Notes: generated by a model not told the origin, from the letters alone. 64,000 nt of DNA from Mortierella sp. BCC40632 (GCA_011634665.1 WAEK01000003.1:619001-683000); one strand, 5' to 3'. Shown: positions 24,340 to 36,943, numbered from the stretch's first letter. Numbers and translations: made by a program.

Positions 24340-27145
24340 TTCGCAGATATGCTATACACATGTCAAGCAAATAGTCACGTCGCGACAGACACTAGTAGTC
24401 TGGACTGGACTGGACTGGGCGTCGACCCAGACTCTCTATCGTTCTCTCTCTCTCCCTTCGTCCATCCTTCCCTTCCATGAAATTTAGTTGATTGCACTTT
24501 ATTGGGCGCCGTCAAGGCCATCACGGTTCGCTACACAAAGCAAACAAACGCTGACAAGAGCTCTCTCACTCACTCACTCTTTGTGCCACTGCTCTCTCTC
24601 TCTCTCTCTCTCATAGGACTGGTTCAACTTTTCCATCATCCTCGGCCTCCTCTTCCTCAACGCCATCATCGGCTACATTGAGGAAGAGCGTGCCGAGTCG
24701 GCTGTTGAGGCTCTGCGACAAACACTTGCCCAAAAATCTCGGTGCTGGCGTGATGGCTACCTTGTTGAGCTTGATACGACCTACCTCGTTCCTGGAGATG
24801 TTATCGTCCTCCGTCTCGGTGACATTGTCCCTGCTGATGCACGTCTCCTTGGAATCGATGCCTCGGGAGCCGAGACGGATGGAGACTTGTTGGTGGATCA
24901 ATCCTCACTTACAGGTGAATCTCTTGCAGTACGCAAACGCAATGGCGACGAGGTCTTTTCCTCCACGGTCGTTAAACAGGGTCAGCAACGAGCCATTGTC
25001 ACCAAGACTGGTGTCAAGACTTTTATTGGAAAGGCAGCTCATCTCATTGCTACCACTCAGGACGAAGGCCACTTTCAAAAGATCATTGGCAGGATCGGCA
25101 ACTTTTTGATCGCTTTCACACTGGTGCTTGTCGTGATCATCATCATTGCCCAGTTTATCAACTTTAGAGATGATCCTATCCGGGGTCAGGTTCTGAAGAT
25201 CCTTGGTCCTGTCCTCATCCTTGCTGTCGCCGCCATCCCTGTTGGATTGCCCACGGTCATGGCTGTCACCATGGCTGTCGGTGCGCGTCACCTAGCAGCA
25301 AAGCAGGTCATTGTCAAACGACTCGCTGCTGTCGAAGAGATGTCCTCGCTCTCAGTCCTCTGCTCAGACAAGACAGGTACCTTGACCCTGAATGAACTCA
25401 CCTTTGACGAACCCTATCTATGCGATGGTTACTCTTCCAATGATCTCTTGCTCTATGCCTACCTGGCCTCGGAATTTGGTGCCAATGATCCAATCGAGGT
25501 GGCGGTTCGACAAGCAGCCGAGTTGAATGTTCCTGTGTTGAGAAATCGTTCGTCCCCCAACAAGGTGCCTGGATACGACATTTCATCCTTTGTACCTTTC
25601 AACCCCAGTGTCAAACATACTTTGGCCACGGTGCATGACCATACGCACAACACGATCTACAAGGTGGCCAAGGGAGCACCTCAGGTGATTATCAAGCTAG
25701 TCGGTGGAGATGATGCTGCTGTCAAGGCCTACATGTCCATGGCACGACGTGGTCTCCGAGCCTTGGGAGTGGCGAGGACGATAGCAGGAACCGAAAAGTG
25801 GGCTTTGGTTGGACTTGTCTCCATGTTGGACCCTCCTCGACCCGATTCTGCAAGTACTATTGCTCGTTGTGAACGAATGGGTATCTCGGTCAAGATGGTG
25901 ACAGGAGATCAACAAATCATTGCCAAGGAAGTGGCCCGTCGACTTGGTATGGATCGTGTCATCCTCGATGCTTCTCATTTGAACAACCCTGGCAATGTCT
26001 CGGAGGAGACGATCTCGGATCGATTTTATCGAGCAGATGGATTCGCGGAAGTGACCCCGGAACATAAATACAGGATTGTAGATGTTCTTCAGAAACGAGG
26101 TCTCCTTGTGGGCATGACTGGAGACGGCGTGAACGATGCACCGGCGTTGAAGAAGGCGAATGTAGGCATTGCAGTGCATGGATGCACGGACGCGGCGCGT
26201 TCTGCAGCTGATATTGTTTTACTTGCACCTGGACTTTCGACAATTATTGAAGGGATCCTGTCTTCGAGGGCCATCTTTCAACGAATGAGATCTTATGCAT
26301 TATATCGGATCACGTCGACAGTTCATTTCTTGATCTTTTTCTTCGTGGTTGTCTTGGTCTATGACTGGACATTGCCTGCCAAGTTGTTGATCCTGATCTG
26401 TATCCTGAACGACTTGGCAACGTTGGTGATTGCTGTCGACAATGCTCAGGTTTCGAAACTACCAGACAAGTGGCGAGTCGGTCAGCTGATCTTTTTGTCC
26501 TGTCTCTTGGGAACACTCTTGACAGGACTTTCGTTTGGTCATTTCTACTACTTTAAGAACCAGTTGGGCTATTTCCCATGGCCAGAGAGTGCGGATGATT
26601 CGGTGGATCGACGACTGGACTCGATCATGTATCTTCACATCTCGTCTGCACCACATTTCCTCATCTTTTCGACACGTCTGACGGGTTACTTTTGGGAGAG
26701 CGTACCGAGTTGGTCGTTTGTTGCTGTGATTGTAGGCACGCAGGTGATTGCGTTGATGATGGTGATCTTTGGTTGGTTGACACCTGCTGTGCCTGTGGGT
26801 CAGGCTCTGATTGTCTTTGGCATCTCGTTCGTGTCGTGTGTGGTGTTGGACGTGATCAAGGTCCAGGTCTTCCGCCATTGGACCAAGTTGGCTCATTCAC
26901 TTTCTCTGACAGCTCTCTGTGGAACTCGACGAAAGAACCTGCAACGACGCCGACAAGAGCTCCAAAAGCAAAAGCGTATACAAGCCAACTTGGACAAGAT
27001 TCGACGGGGAGTGGTACTCAAGACCAAGGTGCTCTTGGCGTTACAAGGCAATTCTTCTGGTGCTGGTACTGCTCAATCTGAGAGCGAGGGCAAGTTTGTC
27101 CAGGGCAATGATGGACACATGTTCAGTGTTTCATGGGACCGCTAA
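23860..27145 (+). CDS. PMA1: plasma-membrane H+-ATPase, P3A type
   Basis: Pumps protons out of the cell with ATP, setting membrane potential and cytosolic pH. Two exons, 23860-24219 and 24617-27145, give 962 residues. The start ATG sits in GCCATGGCG. The N-terminus is Ser-rich and acidic, followed by the M1-M2 hairpin (FVGPIAFLIQIACIISAIV / WFNFSIILGLLFLNAIIGY). Actuator motif LTGES, PVGLPTVMAVTMAVGA (M4), phosphorylation site DKTGTLTLN, nucleotide-binding KGAPQVI, MVTGDQ and hinge TGDGVNDAPALKKANVGIAV are all present, then the remaining membrane helices. The C-terminal tail is basic, then Ser/Gly-rich. It ends in SVSWDR and lacks the short Ser-Thr-containing end of the yeast autoinhibitory tail, so regulation may differ. 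The intron contains a (CA)n microsatellite. Confidence 0.96.
24299..24336. repeat. (CA)n microsatellite in the PMA1 intron
   Basis: About 16 nearly perfect CA units within the single intron of the H+-ATPase gene, read directly from the sequence. Confidence 0.9.
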
Positions 27146-27378
27146 CCGGCTCAAATCTAGTCATTGAAATGGTCCCCTGTCGATAGTTGCCTTGTTGTCA
27201 CAACTTGTTCGAGTGTATATTTCGCATGTATCCTTTTCTTTATCTCTATATCTCTTCCACTTTCTTCCGCTCTTCTCTCTCCCTCCCTCTATCTCTCTCT
27301 ATCTCTCTCTCTCTATCTCTCTTTCCTCTCTCAAACCCCTTCCCAGAAGCAGCAATGCTTCTTCAGTCTTTCTGGACT

Positions 27379-27410
<32 letters not shown>

Positions 27411-27821
27411 TTATTTTATATATTTCTTGTGCAATCAAACACCAGATCTCACATAAACCCCTTTCAATTAAAAAAAAAAAAAAGCAATATCAACTGGTCG
27501 ACGATAGTACGACAAACGAGAAAATACAATATAAATATTTTTTTTTTATTTTAGAGATGGGGCTGGAAAAAAAAAAAAAGAATCAATAATCAATAATCTC
27601 TGAGGGAGGAAGGGGAGGGGTTTTCTGAGGAAGGGGGGTTTTTTTTTTTTGGTTTTTTTTTCTTTTTCTATGGAAATTGTATATTAAGAATCCCTGAGGG
27701 AGGAGGAGGGAGGGAGGAAGAGGAGAGATGAAAAAAAAAAAAAAGAAAAAGAAAAAAAAGAAAAAAAGAAAAAAAAGAAAGAAAAAAAAAAGCGCTTCTA
27801 CGCTCCCATTCTTAACCCTTA
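27146..27821. other. convergent 3' spacer PMA1 / HSPA12-like gene
   Basis: Both genes end here. The left half has (CT)n tracts near 27293-27320 and 27385-27411. The right half is purine-rich with A runs and AAAG units near 27729-27792. No gene was seen. Confidence 0.5.
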
Positions 27822-29697
27822 TTAGCCTACCCATTGACAAACTGCAGTAACCGTCTGACCAAGGACTAACGCCTCGGCACGGATTTCCGTCTCTCCAAAA
27901 TGCATCTTGACCTCGACCAAGACCTCGGCTCCAGGCATCATTCCTGGGATCTGGGGCATGGGGATCAAGAAATCGCCCAACTTCTTTACCGAGGGCTCGT
28001 CCACATACCGGGGTTCGTTGTGAGAATCGGACACAAAGAGTGGACAATCCAGGGCCCGAGGATAACACCAGGTCATGTACTTTTTCGTAACACACTCTCC
28101 CACAGACACGGATTGACCTGGAGTCACAAAGACCGAGAAACGATCCTTGCAACGAACAGTACCATCCCGAGACACTGTCCGCTTCTCCTCTGGGTCCCGA
28201 CCTTCCTCGAAATCCATGGCTGAATCAACACCGTACCAACGACGCGCGACACGCGAGACGATCGAGCCTTGGTGAAGTCCATACGTCACAGCTCCTCGCA
28301 CCACAGCCAGCTCGGCACGAGGTGGGACACGGACTTGACGACCCGAGGTTGCAAACTTGGCTGTGACGCGATCAAAGAGATAACGAGACGAACCAAATCC
28401 TCCGACCATGAAGATGGCCTCACAATGAGTCTGTTGAAGTTGGTACTCGATCAGATCCAGGACTTCCCGCACCACAGGGTCAAAGACCTTTTCATGCAAC
28501 TCTGAGACCATCAACTTTAACATGCCGTCCTCGAGTCCGATCTCGTGATCGTTGGCATCGGGTAGGTTGGGGATGTTGGGCACCTGCAGGTACATTTCCG
28601 GGTCTGTTCCTGGGAAGATTGGTTTCGTCTGGTTGACGAACGTGTCCATGATCGTGCCCCATCCCATGGGTGTCAACGGATACTTTTGGAACTTTTCCCG
28701 AAGTAGCTTTTCCATGTTGGCGTCGAGGAAAGCGGATCCACAGGAGGCTCCATGACCTCGGGTCACTTCCTTGAGGCTTCGGATACCTGTCTCTGGGTTC
28801 ACATCCACGACCTCAAAGACGATCAGATCGACCGTTCCACCTCCTGCATCACAAATCAAGAATCGGTCGTGCTTTTGCAGATTGAACTGATCGCCCTTGG
28901 ATTGACAGTACATGGCGGCGGCCTCTGGTTCGGAGACGATGATAAGTCGATGCTGCGGGTCCTCTTCCCGGATCAGTCCAGCACGAACGGCGGCTTGACG
29001 CATGACATGCTTGGCACGATCGGACCACATGGCGGGGACGGTCAAGCAGTATTGAATATGCGATTGATCATAAGTGGAGCCAAAGTTCTTCATTGCTTCC
29101 TTGACCACATGGTTGTGGAACTTGGCCAGGTAATCCGAGATGGCGTCCAGAGGTTTGATACCGAGTGGCAAGGGATCGATATGGTCTGCTTGGTCGTCGA
29201 GTTGCAACTTGAACTTGCTGAGCAAGAGATGTCTCTTTGCATTCGGGGTCATCATCACAGCACGTGCAGGGTAACCCCAGTCGAGGAAATCAGGTGAATC
29301 ATTCTTGTACAAGCTGATGGTTGGGACCTTTGGATACTGGTATGCTTGCTTTGGCCTAGGAAAGATATCGAGAAAAGAGAGGAAGGGGAGGAAGGGGGAA
29401 AGAGGCAAGGGAGGAGAGGAAAGAAAGAGTGAGGAAGAGTGAGAAAGAGAGAGAAAGAGATGAGCGGACTTGCACTCTTTTTTACTCTGTTGTATGTTAC
29501 ACCTAGGCTATTTCCCGCAACATGCAGAAAATTGGTGTGTGTGTGTGTGTATGTTGTGTGTATGTGTGTTGTGTGTTGTGTTGTGTGTGTTGTGTGTGGC
29601 AGTAGTTGTTGAGCCTTCTTTCTTTTTTCCTGTTCTTTCCTTTTCCCCCTTTTACTTGTGGGTAAGAAGGGGTGGGTAACAGAAAAGAGAGCGAGAG

Positions 29698-29784
<87 letters not shown>

Positions 29785-31041
29785 TGGAAAAAGGTAGAAA
29801 GGCAATCTTCTTGGTACTTGCCATTGTTCCTTTCCTATCCTCTTCTCTCTTCTTTCCCTGTCCTGGCTGGACAATCCTGACTGATCACGGGCCACGTGTG
29901 AGGCTTGCCTTTCTTTCATTTATCACTCTTCTCGCTTTCTCACTTTCTCTCTCTCTCTCTTCTCTCTCGCTCTCGCTTGCTCCTTTCGTCACAGATTGGC
30001 CGACTTTTTTTTTTTTTTTTTTTTCAGATTTCGGGTGAACTGACTGGCTGGCGAGTGGCCCTGTCTCCGGGCCAAAAGAGACAAAGAGAGAGAGTGAGGC
30101 GAGAGAGACGTTGGTTCCTGAAATCCCGAATCCCTGTTTGCCCCTGGAACGGAGAAGGAGGAGGAAGAAGAAGAAGGGGGGCGCGGGCTGGGCGGAGAAG
30201 GAGAAATAGGACCAAAAGTAGGAGTAGGAGAAGGACCCCATCCTATTCCATCCATATCTCATTTCTTTTTTTGGCTATGCTTGTTGTCTGCTTACCATGT
30301 AATAATCTCTTGGATTTCAGGATCCTTACGGAAGGCAAATGCACATCCTGTAAATGTCGTGCCAAAATCAATTGCCATCACGATCGGGTAATCATCCTTG
30401 GGATCACCCGTCAAGATCCTGCCTTCGCCATTCGTTCTTGTTGTCAGTCCTGGGATTGACGGAAAGCCCAAGGGAGCCGCCAGGGGCGGACCTCCTGGTC
30501 GGTGGGAGCCCCCATTCAGCGTTGTCGCATGCGAAGAGCCATTGGCGCCGAGCGGATTATGGAAGGGAATAGAGGTCGGCGTTGGAAAGGTTGGCAGGCC
30601 ACCGGACTGCTGACGTGCAGGGGGGTAGGTTCCTGTGGATGATGGCGGCGGGGAGATGTTGTGTAGTGGCGGCTGTGGCATGCCAGGGTATGGTTGGTTA
30701 TAGGCATAAGCTGGGGAACCGCTGCCACTGCCTCCGCCACTGCTGGCCAGGGACGTGGGAGGGTAACCGGACATTGGCTGGTAGCCGGATGAATAACCAC
30801 CAGCATTTCCATTCTGATGTGATGGTGTTCCTGCCAACGACGTGAACTGCATCGATGTCGCAACGGGCTGCGTTCCAGGGACATTGGCGGATGCGGGCTT
30901 GGGTGAGGAAGTTTGATGGTGGTCATTGACGGGCCGGGCAAAGTTCTGCTGGGATGGAGGTGAAGGAGCAGGCACGGAATGGCCCGAGGAATGGCCATTC
31001 GGCTTCTTGTCCTTTGATTTGCCGCCGAAGAGCTTTTTCAT
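27822..31041 (-). CDS. HSPA12-type Hsp70 family ATPase with long disordered N-terminus
   Basis: Two exons, 31041-30296 and 29355-27822, join in frame (the split TGG codon is restored) to 759 residues. Residues 1-215 are low-complexity, rich in Pro, Ser, Gly and His, starting with a basic MKKLFGGKSKDKK stretch. The actin-like ATPase then begins: phosphate-1 motif MAIDFGTTFTGCAFAF, SEPEAAAMY, phosphate-2 motif ICDAGGGTVDLIVFEV and adenosine motif VGGFGSSRYLFDR. The end is a short region with beta character but without the canonical Hsp70 substrate domain or an EEVD end. This matches the HSPA12A/B branch, which is widespread and expanded in basidiomycetes and early-diverging fungi. Substrates are unknown. 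The intron (940 nt) is unusually long for this window and full of microsatellites. Function is inferred from the fold only. Confidence 0.88.
29697..29784. repeat. (GA)n microsatellite in the intron of the HSPA12-like gene
   Basis: A nearly pure GA tract of more than 30 units, flanked on the left near 29538-29600 by a GT/TGTGT-rich patch. Both lie in the same intron. Confidence 0.9.
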
Positions 31042-32829
31042 GGTCGGGATGAAATCGGCGGCGAGAAGTCGAGGATGGGCAGGAGCAGCCTCGGGTAGAG
31101 TGAGAAGGGGGAGTCGAGGATGAGATGAGCTGGATGGCTGGCAGGGATGCGTGGGATGATGAGTGAGAGTGAGAGCAAGAGCAAGAGTGAGTGAGAATGG
31201 GGAACAAGAGGGTGAGAGCGAGAGCAAGAGATGGAAGAGATGGATGAAATGGAAGGACGGGATAGGGAGAGTGAGAGTGAGAAAGAGAAAGAGAAAGAGT
31301 AGATTTGATGGAGAGAGTGTGTCTGTCTGTGGTGGGGAAAGAGAAAGAGAGATGTAGAGAGATTAAATTGAGAAAGAGAGAATGCAAGCGTTAGCGAGAT
31401 GGATGGATCGACAACTGAAAGACAAAGGAGAAAAGAAGAAAAAAAAAGAAAAAAAGAAGAAAAAAAAAAAAAAAAAAGATGATGATGATGATGAAAGATG
31501 ATGAAAAAGAAGAAGAAAAAAAAAAAAGAAAACAAGTGAGAAAGTACGAGTGTGCACAGTGAGCATAAAAAGGCTCTCTCTCTCTCTCTCTGTCTCTCTC
31601 TCAACCAGACCAGGCCAGACCAGGAAATAGCGGTCGATGGACTGAAGGAATCCGCCTTTGAGTGTCTTTTCTTTCTTTCTCTCTCTCTCTCTCTGCCCCG
31701 TCTGTCTTTCCTACCCGCCCCAGGTCAACATGACAAGACAGAGCAGACCAGAGCAGCCCAGAGCAGACCAGAGCAGACCAGAGCAGACCAAACAGACGAT
31801 GATGGCCGTGCTGTGCTCTTCGCCGTTCTCGTTGTTTGCATAGCCCAAACACGCTAGACTAGCCACACTCGCGCCTCCTCGCTCCTCTTTCCTGCTCTCC
31901 CCATTCATCTTCCATCCCATCCTTCCTTCTTCCCCTCCTCCTCCTCCTCCTCAGCCATGTCTCTATTCTCTTCTTTCTTTCTTGGACCCTGCCATGCCTG
32001 AGCACAGGCAAAGCCTTGCACTCATTCCCGGGGTTTTTTTTTTTTTTCTCTCTCTCTCTCTCTCTCTCCCTGCCCTACTCTCGGGATAGGAGGAGCAGTA
32101 TACGACGAGTGTTCGAGCAGATGGCTGCTGTGTAGCCCCTGTGTCCCCTCCTAGGCAAGACCTTCCATGAGCCTGGCCGCCATGTTTAGATGTCGGATAG
32201 AAGAACAAGAACAAGGACAAGAACAACAAGAAGAAGAAGAGTAGAGGCACATATTTATCCCTCTCTTCTCTCTTTCTAAAAAAGACTCTGCAGGCTATTG
32301 ACCTACGGATTTGGATCGACCTCGCGCGCAACTCCTCCTCCTCCTCCTCCTCCTCCCTCCCCCTTTCTCCTCACAGGATCGAGTCGGACTGTCCCGACAC
32401 GGTGGCGCGAATCGACATCCCATCCTGGCCATGGTAAGAAAGGGTGCGACCACAGAGAGAAGACATGCACATTCGTTCAGACAGACAGACAGACAGACAG
32501 ACACAACACCCCTCCCCGCGCCCCCTTTTCTGACCAAACCAAACCCCATCCTTGAGCACACCGGCATTTTTCAACCACTCTTTGCACAGAGAAAGAGAGA
32601 GAGAGAGAGAAAGAGAGAAGAGAGATACCAACTCACCCCTAGCTTTTTTTTTTTTTTTTTTTTTTTTTCTCTCTTTCTTTTTCTTTTTCCTTTTCCTTTT
32701 CCTTTTCCTTTCTTCTCTTTCTCTTCTCTTCACCTTTCCTTTCGTTTCCTTTTCTCTCTCTCTTTCTCTCTCTCTTTCTCTATCTCTTCTCCTTCGCGCA
32801 AAGAACTCACTCGTGACACTCTACGAGAC
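31042..32829. other. divergent promoter region HSPA12-like gene / Cys-tail gene
   Basis: The two neighbours diverge from here. The left part (31140-31410) is GA-rich on the plus strand (CT on the sense strand of the minus gene). The right part (32640-32790) is CT/TTTTCC-rich on the plus strand. In between are an AGAGCAGACC tandem repeat (31740-31794), CTC runs (31935-31954 and 32332-32356) and a CAGA run (32478-32501). No gene was seen. Confidence 0.5.
31740..31794. repeat. AGAGCAGACC decamer tandem repeat
   Basis: Five to six copies of a 10-base unit in a row, with one copy changed to AGAGCAGCCC. It lies in the divergent promoter region. Confidence 0.85.
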
Positions 32830-34991
32830 ATGTCCGACTCGCCGCCACAGTCCCCACTGGAGGTACAGGCGTCCTTTGAACTCCTCTCTCTCTCTCTCTC
32901 AGGGCCGCATCTCCAACACAGACACATGCAGCCGCTCGCTTTTTACGCCATGCATCCCATTGGCTCATTGCTCAGGATGATAAATGACTCGCCCCATGAT
33001 GCACATGGAGCCTTGAATGTCAGCCGCGCACTCACTTTTCGATCATCTCCCATTTGGCGCATGGTAGGACATTGTCGTGGCTATCCCTCCGCCTCTTGTC
33101 AAGCCCATTGCTCTCCAGGCCCAGCTGGGCTCCAGCGCTGGTAGTGGCAGCTTCGCATCCATGCTGCCCACGCCCGCCTCTGCCAGTCACTTGGCCACTG
33201 CTGAGCCCTTTCCCCGATGGTCGCATCGAACGCCTCTCCGCCAAAGCACCTCCACCGACGGCCTGGTCGGAGGCCTGGTCGAGGGCTCCGCCCAACCTCC
33301 AGGAACACCCTCTCTCGCAGAGGCGGTCGCTTTAAGCACCTCGTCGGACAATATCCCGGACCTTGACGCTCTCGGACTAATAACGCCCATCTCCCCTCCG
33401 CCTACCTCTATTGCTGCACAGCTCGACCACGACCTGACCTCTGCTTCATCTGCTGCTGCCATTGAGCCGTCGCTTTCGGGTCAAGATTGCACATTGCCGT
33501 CATCACAGGCTGGCCCTGGGAGGATCTCGATCGACAGCTTTAGTCAGCTCTATTGGCCTCTCTCCACCAGCGGGACCAGCTCCAGTCTTGCTGAAGTTCT
33601 TCAGCAACCCTCCCGCAATCGCTCCTCCAACGGATCGCTCGAGTCGACACGCACAGCAGCAGCCAGTGCCATTGTCTACCGATGGAGTCAGCGGGATTCA
33701 CTCCCGGCACGTGGAGAGAGTGCCTACATTCCATCGTCTCTTTCCATGCTGTTCTCAGACCCAGAGATCATGCAGGCATCCTATCAGGAGCAGGATTACA
33801 TTCTGTCGCAGCCTCCACAACGGTCCAGTCCCTATTCTAACTATGGCGGCGCTGAAGGCAGTGATCTGGAGGGCACCGGAGGAGAGGAACGAGCGTTATT
33901 AGATACTACCGAGTCAGAGGCTGGATACCAATATGAAACTGTCCAAGGAAACCAGCGATCGCATGACTCTGGGATGGAGGATTTGGTGGCAGGAGGACCC
34001 GCCGAGCCAGGGACTCTTCGACCCTTTCAAAACCCAATTCGCACTAGGTACGACTATCTGGCGCCACATGAACCATCCTCTTCGAGTCCGCTGTTCCCAT
34101 CTCCGCTAACGACGCTTGGACGATGTACGCCCGCGACCTTTCTCCAAAGATCGCTGGCTGGTAAGTGCAGTAGTGCAGGTAGTGCAGACTTTTTTTTTTT
34201 TTTTTTAGAGCCTCGTCCCTGAGACGGAGCATTGGCCACACTCGAATCTATGCGGAAAAAAGAGAGAGAGAGAGAGAGAGAGAAAGACAGCTGCCTATCC
34301 CAATCATGCATCTCATGCTCCATTCCTGTTGTTAACCACCTCGGTTCTCTCTCTTTCCCTCCTTACCCCTTGTCTTGACCACTAGAGCAACGAGCACAGG
34401 CTGGAATGGTGTGGCAGGACTATGGCTCGATGAACCGACATGAAATCCCGACCCCTTCCAATCAGAGTCATGCTGCCTATTACCACTCTATTACCAATTA
34501 CTCATATACCTCCCATCCAGATAATGAGGCCACCCTCGGTGAAGAAGGGACCCATAACAACAATGAGGCGAGCATGTCAAGACCATGTGCGCCTGTATCA
34601 GAATATTATAATGAACGATGGGGAGGAGGGCACCGTCAACGCGGCAACAGTAGTCATGGATCTTTTACGAGTCAGAATGCAAGTCGGTCAGCAGGCAATG
34701 GTTCGTTTTGGCGGCGACGTTCCTCACGCGGAAGCAATAACGAAAACGACAGTTGGCTCTGGGGAATGTAAGTTTTATATATATTTATATTTATATAATT
34801 TTATTCACGTCTACTTTGTCCATGTATGTGTCTATGCAGATGAACGACTAGAAAATGCTGACGTGATATACTCTTGTTGCTGTTATTGTTGCTATTGTCG
34901 TTTTTTTCCCTTGTTTTGTAGTCTGGCACCGATTGTCAGTTGCTGGCTGTGTTGTGATGGACCGTTAGCATGTTGTTCCTGTTGCTCTTAG
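32830..34991 (+). CDS. unrecognised Ser/Pro-rich protein with Cys-rich C-terminal tail
   Basis: Exons 32830-32862, 33068-34160, 34386-34767 and 34922-34991 join in frame to 525 residues. No family is recognised. Most of the chain looks disordered, rich in Ser, Pro, Gln and Gly, with scattered acidic patches. A basic patch (FWRRRSSRGS) comes just before the end. The last 23 residues are hydrophobic and Cys-rich: WLWGILAPIVSCWLCCD, then CCSCC, seven Cys in all. That pattern suggests membrane attachment, by a short hydrophobic segment or S-palmitoylation, with the disordered part facing the cytosol (inference). Support for a real gene: all four exons have GT/AG ends and the coding frame stays open through a 1.1-kb exon. 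The 33-nt first exon is the weakest part; translation might start elsewhere. Confidence 0.65.
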
Positions 34992-35679
34992 TGGCGAAAC
35001 CTAATCAATTAAAACACGTCAGGAACAGGAACCGTCTTTTTTTTTTTTTTTTTTACGCCACTGATGGCATCGTTTAAATGGATATTTCGAAGCAAAGCCC
35101 ACACACCGTTTTCCCACAGAGTGCTTCTTTTCTTTCTTTTTCTTCTTTCTCTCGATGTTGTCGTTGTTGTTGTTGATGATGATGTTGATGTTGATGTTGA
35201 TGCTGCCTATTGCCTATAGCCTTGTTTGTCCACAAAATCTCCTTTTTTTTTTTTTCCTCATCAACGGCGCAAAAAAAAAAAAAAAAACGTAAGCATTACT
35301 GGCAAACAGGTTTCCCACCCAACATGGCTCTCTTGCCTCCTTCCTTCTCGTCAGCCCATACCCAAAATATGTGATAGTGGGCAGGGTCCTTTTCCTGCTT
35401 TCTCTCTCCCCTTTCTCTTCTTTATTCCCATTTTCCTCCTCTCCTGAATGGTCACTGTCCCCAGAAGGGTTCTCCGAAAAAGGACGGTTCCAAGCCATGC
35501 AGCAACGCATGGTCCTTCCTATCCCAGACAGGCGCAGGAACAATAGGCGCAATGACAATCCCCGACGCGCTCCAAAATAAGCGAGACACGCCAGTTGTCG
35601 GCCGCGGGACGGAGAGAGAGGAGAGATGTTCGCGACGCGAGCAAGAAGGAAAAAAAAAACGTGGACTGTTCCATCTTTT

Positions 35680-35716
<37 letters not shown>

Positions 35717-35974
35717 CCCGCTGACCAGTTGTGTTGTGCAATCGTGAGGCTGAAGAGCAAGCAAGGCCACAACGACAGCCCGCGGGGAGGAAGGGGAGGA
35801 GAGGACGGACAGGTCACTCTCTCTCCGCGTCAATTATTTTGTGTTCATTGCTCTGTCCCGTTTACTACTTCTCTTTTTTCTCTTTTTTCTTTTCTCTTTT
35901 TCTTTTTCCTTTTCCCTCACGTTCATCGTCTCATTCTTGTCCCCCTTCCTCATCCACTTCATTCATTCATCACC
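34992..35974. other. intergenic spacer upstream of the TM2 gene
   Basis: No gene seen. It holds T runs near 35038-35054 and 35685-35716, a GTTGTTGTTGATGATG-type triplet patch near 35160-35200, and a T/C-rich leader (35865-35930) before the ATG at 35975. Confidence 0.5.
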
Positions 35975-36943
35975 ATGTCCAACTACGGAACCACTGCCCA
36001 TTCCCACGGCCGTCACGACGACGAGAACCGACCTTTGTTGAACGGTCAGCCCGTGAACGTGAACGAGGCCAATGACACGTTCTATGGCCGTACCTGCCGT
36101 CATGTCCATCATCACCGCAAGCGTTACTTTGCTCTCTGGTTCTTGGCCGCCGTTGCCTCGATCAGCATTGTCCTTGGTCTTTTCTATTACGAACAAGGAA
36201 AGCACAACGGAGGTGGTGAGCAGACCCCTGCCCCTGGTGATGGCGTCTCGCTCTTGTTGAAGGGCAAGAAGGGTGGTGATGATGATGATAATGATGTCTG
36301 CCGTAGCGACCGCTCCTACCCTATTGCCATCTTGCTGAGCATCTTCTTTGGCTATGTCGGGTAAGTTCTTTTTCTTCTTGCTACTGTCTTTTCCTTTTCT
36401 TTTTTTTTTTTTTTTTTTTTTGCTTGTGGCGGTTGCTTTTTTGTTCTTGTTGCCCTCCGACACAGTTTCCTCCCACTCGTGGGAGAAAAAAAAAAGAATA
36501 TGTGAGCAAGAGTCAAAAAGAACAACAGGACGATTCTGACCCGCCACTGACCGGACTTGTGTGTGTACTATGCTCTCTCTCTCTCTCTCTCTCTCTTTTA
36601 CTTGCTGCTTACGTAGTATTGACCGCTTCTACCTCGGATACATCATCTCGGCCCTTCTCAAGCTCATCACTGGTAAGAGAAAGACGAAGAAAAAAAGTGG
36701 AATAGCAGGGAAATAGCGCGCTTGTTTCGTTGGGAGACCGAGAGTTGTCATGATGATACTCCCAATGAGAGTGTAGCCCTAGGTGTTGTTTCTTCGTTGT
36801 TTTTCATAGACTAACCCGATGTGTTCTTTGCATTCGATCATAATCTAGCTGGTGGTCTTGGTATCTGGTACATCATCGACATTATCCTCATCATCATTGG
36901 AGCCCTCCCCGACCACAACGGTTGCTCGCTCACTGCTCCTTAA
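35975..36943 (+). CDS. TM2-domain membrane protein
   Basis: Exons 35975-36360, 36617-36672 and 36849-36943 give 178 residues. The start ATG lies in CACCATGTCC. The N-terminus is hydrophilic and His-rich. A first membrane helix (YFALWFLAAVASISIVLGLF) follows near residue 50, then a Gly/Asp-rich loop. The TM2 domain closes the protein: YPIAILLSIFFGYVG, the conserved turn IDRFYLGYI, and GGLGIWYIIDIILIIIGAL. TM2 proteins are small membrane proteins; the DRF-type turn between the two helices is their hallmark. Function in fungi is unknown. Both splice joins fall inside the TM2 domain and restore it, which makes the model firm. Confidence 0.85.

Noticed and set aside
29503..29919. Open frames made of Ser-Leu, Arg-Glu or Lys runs around microsatellites (also 7873-8055, 38993-39317 and others)
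   Set aside because: They are translations of (GA)n/(CT)n and homopolymer tracts inside introns or leaders.
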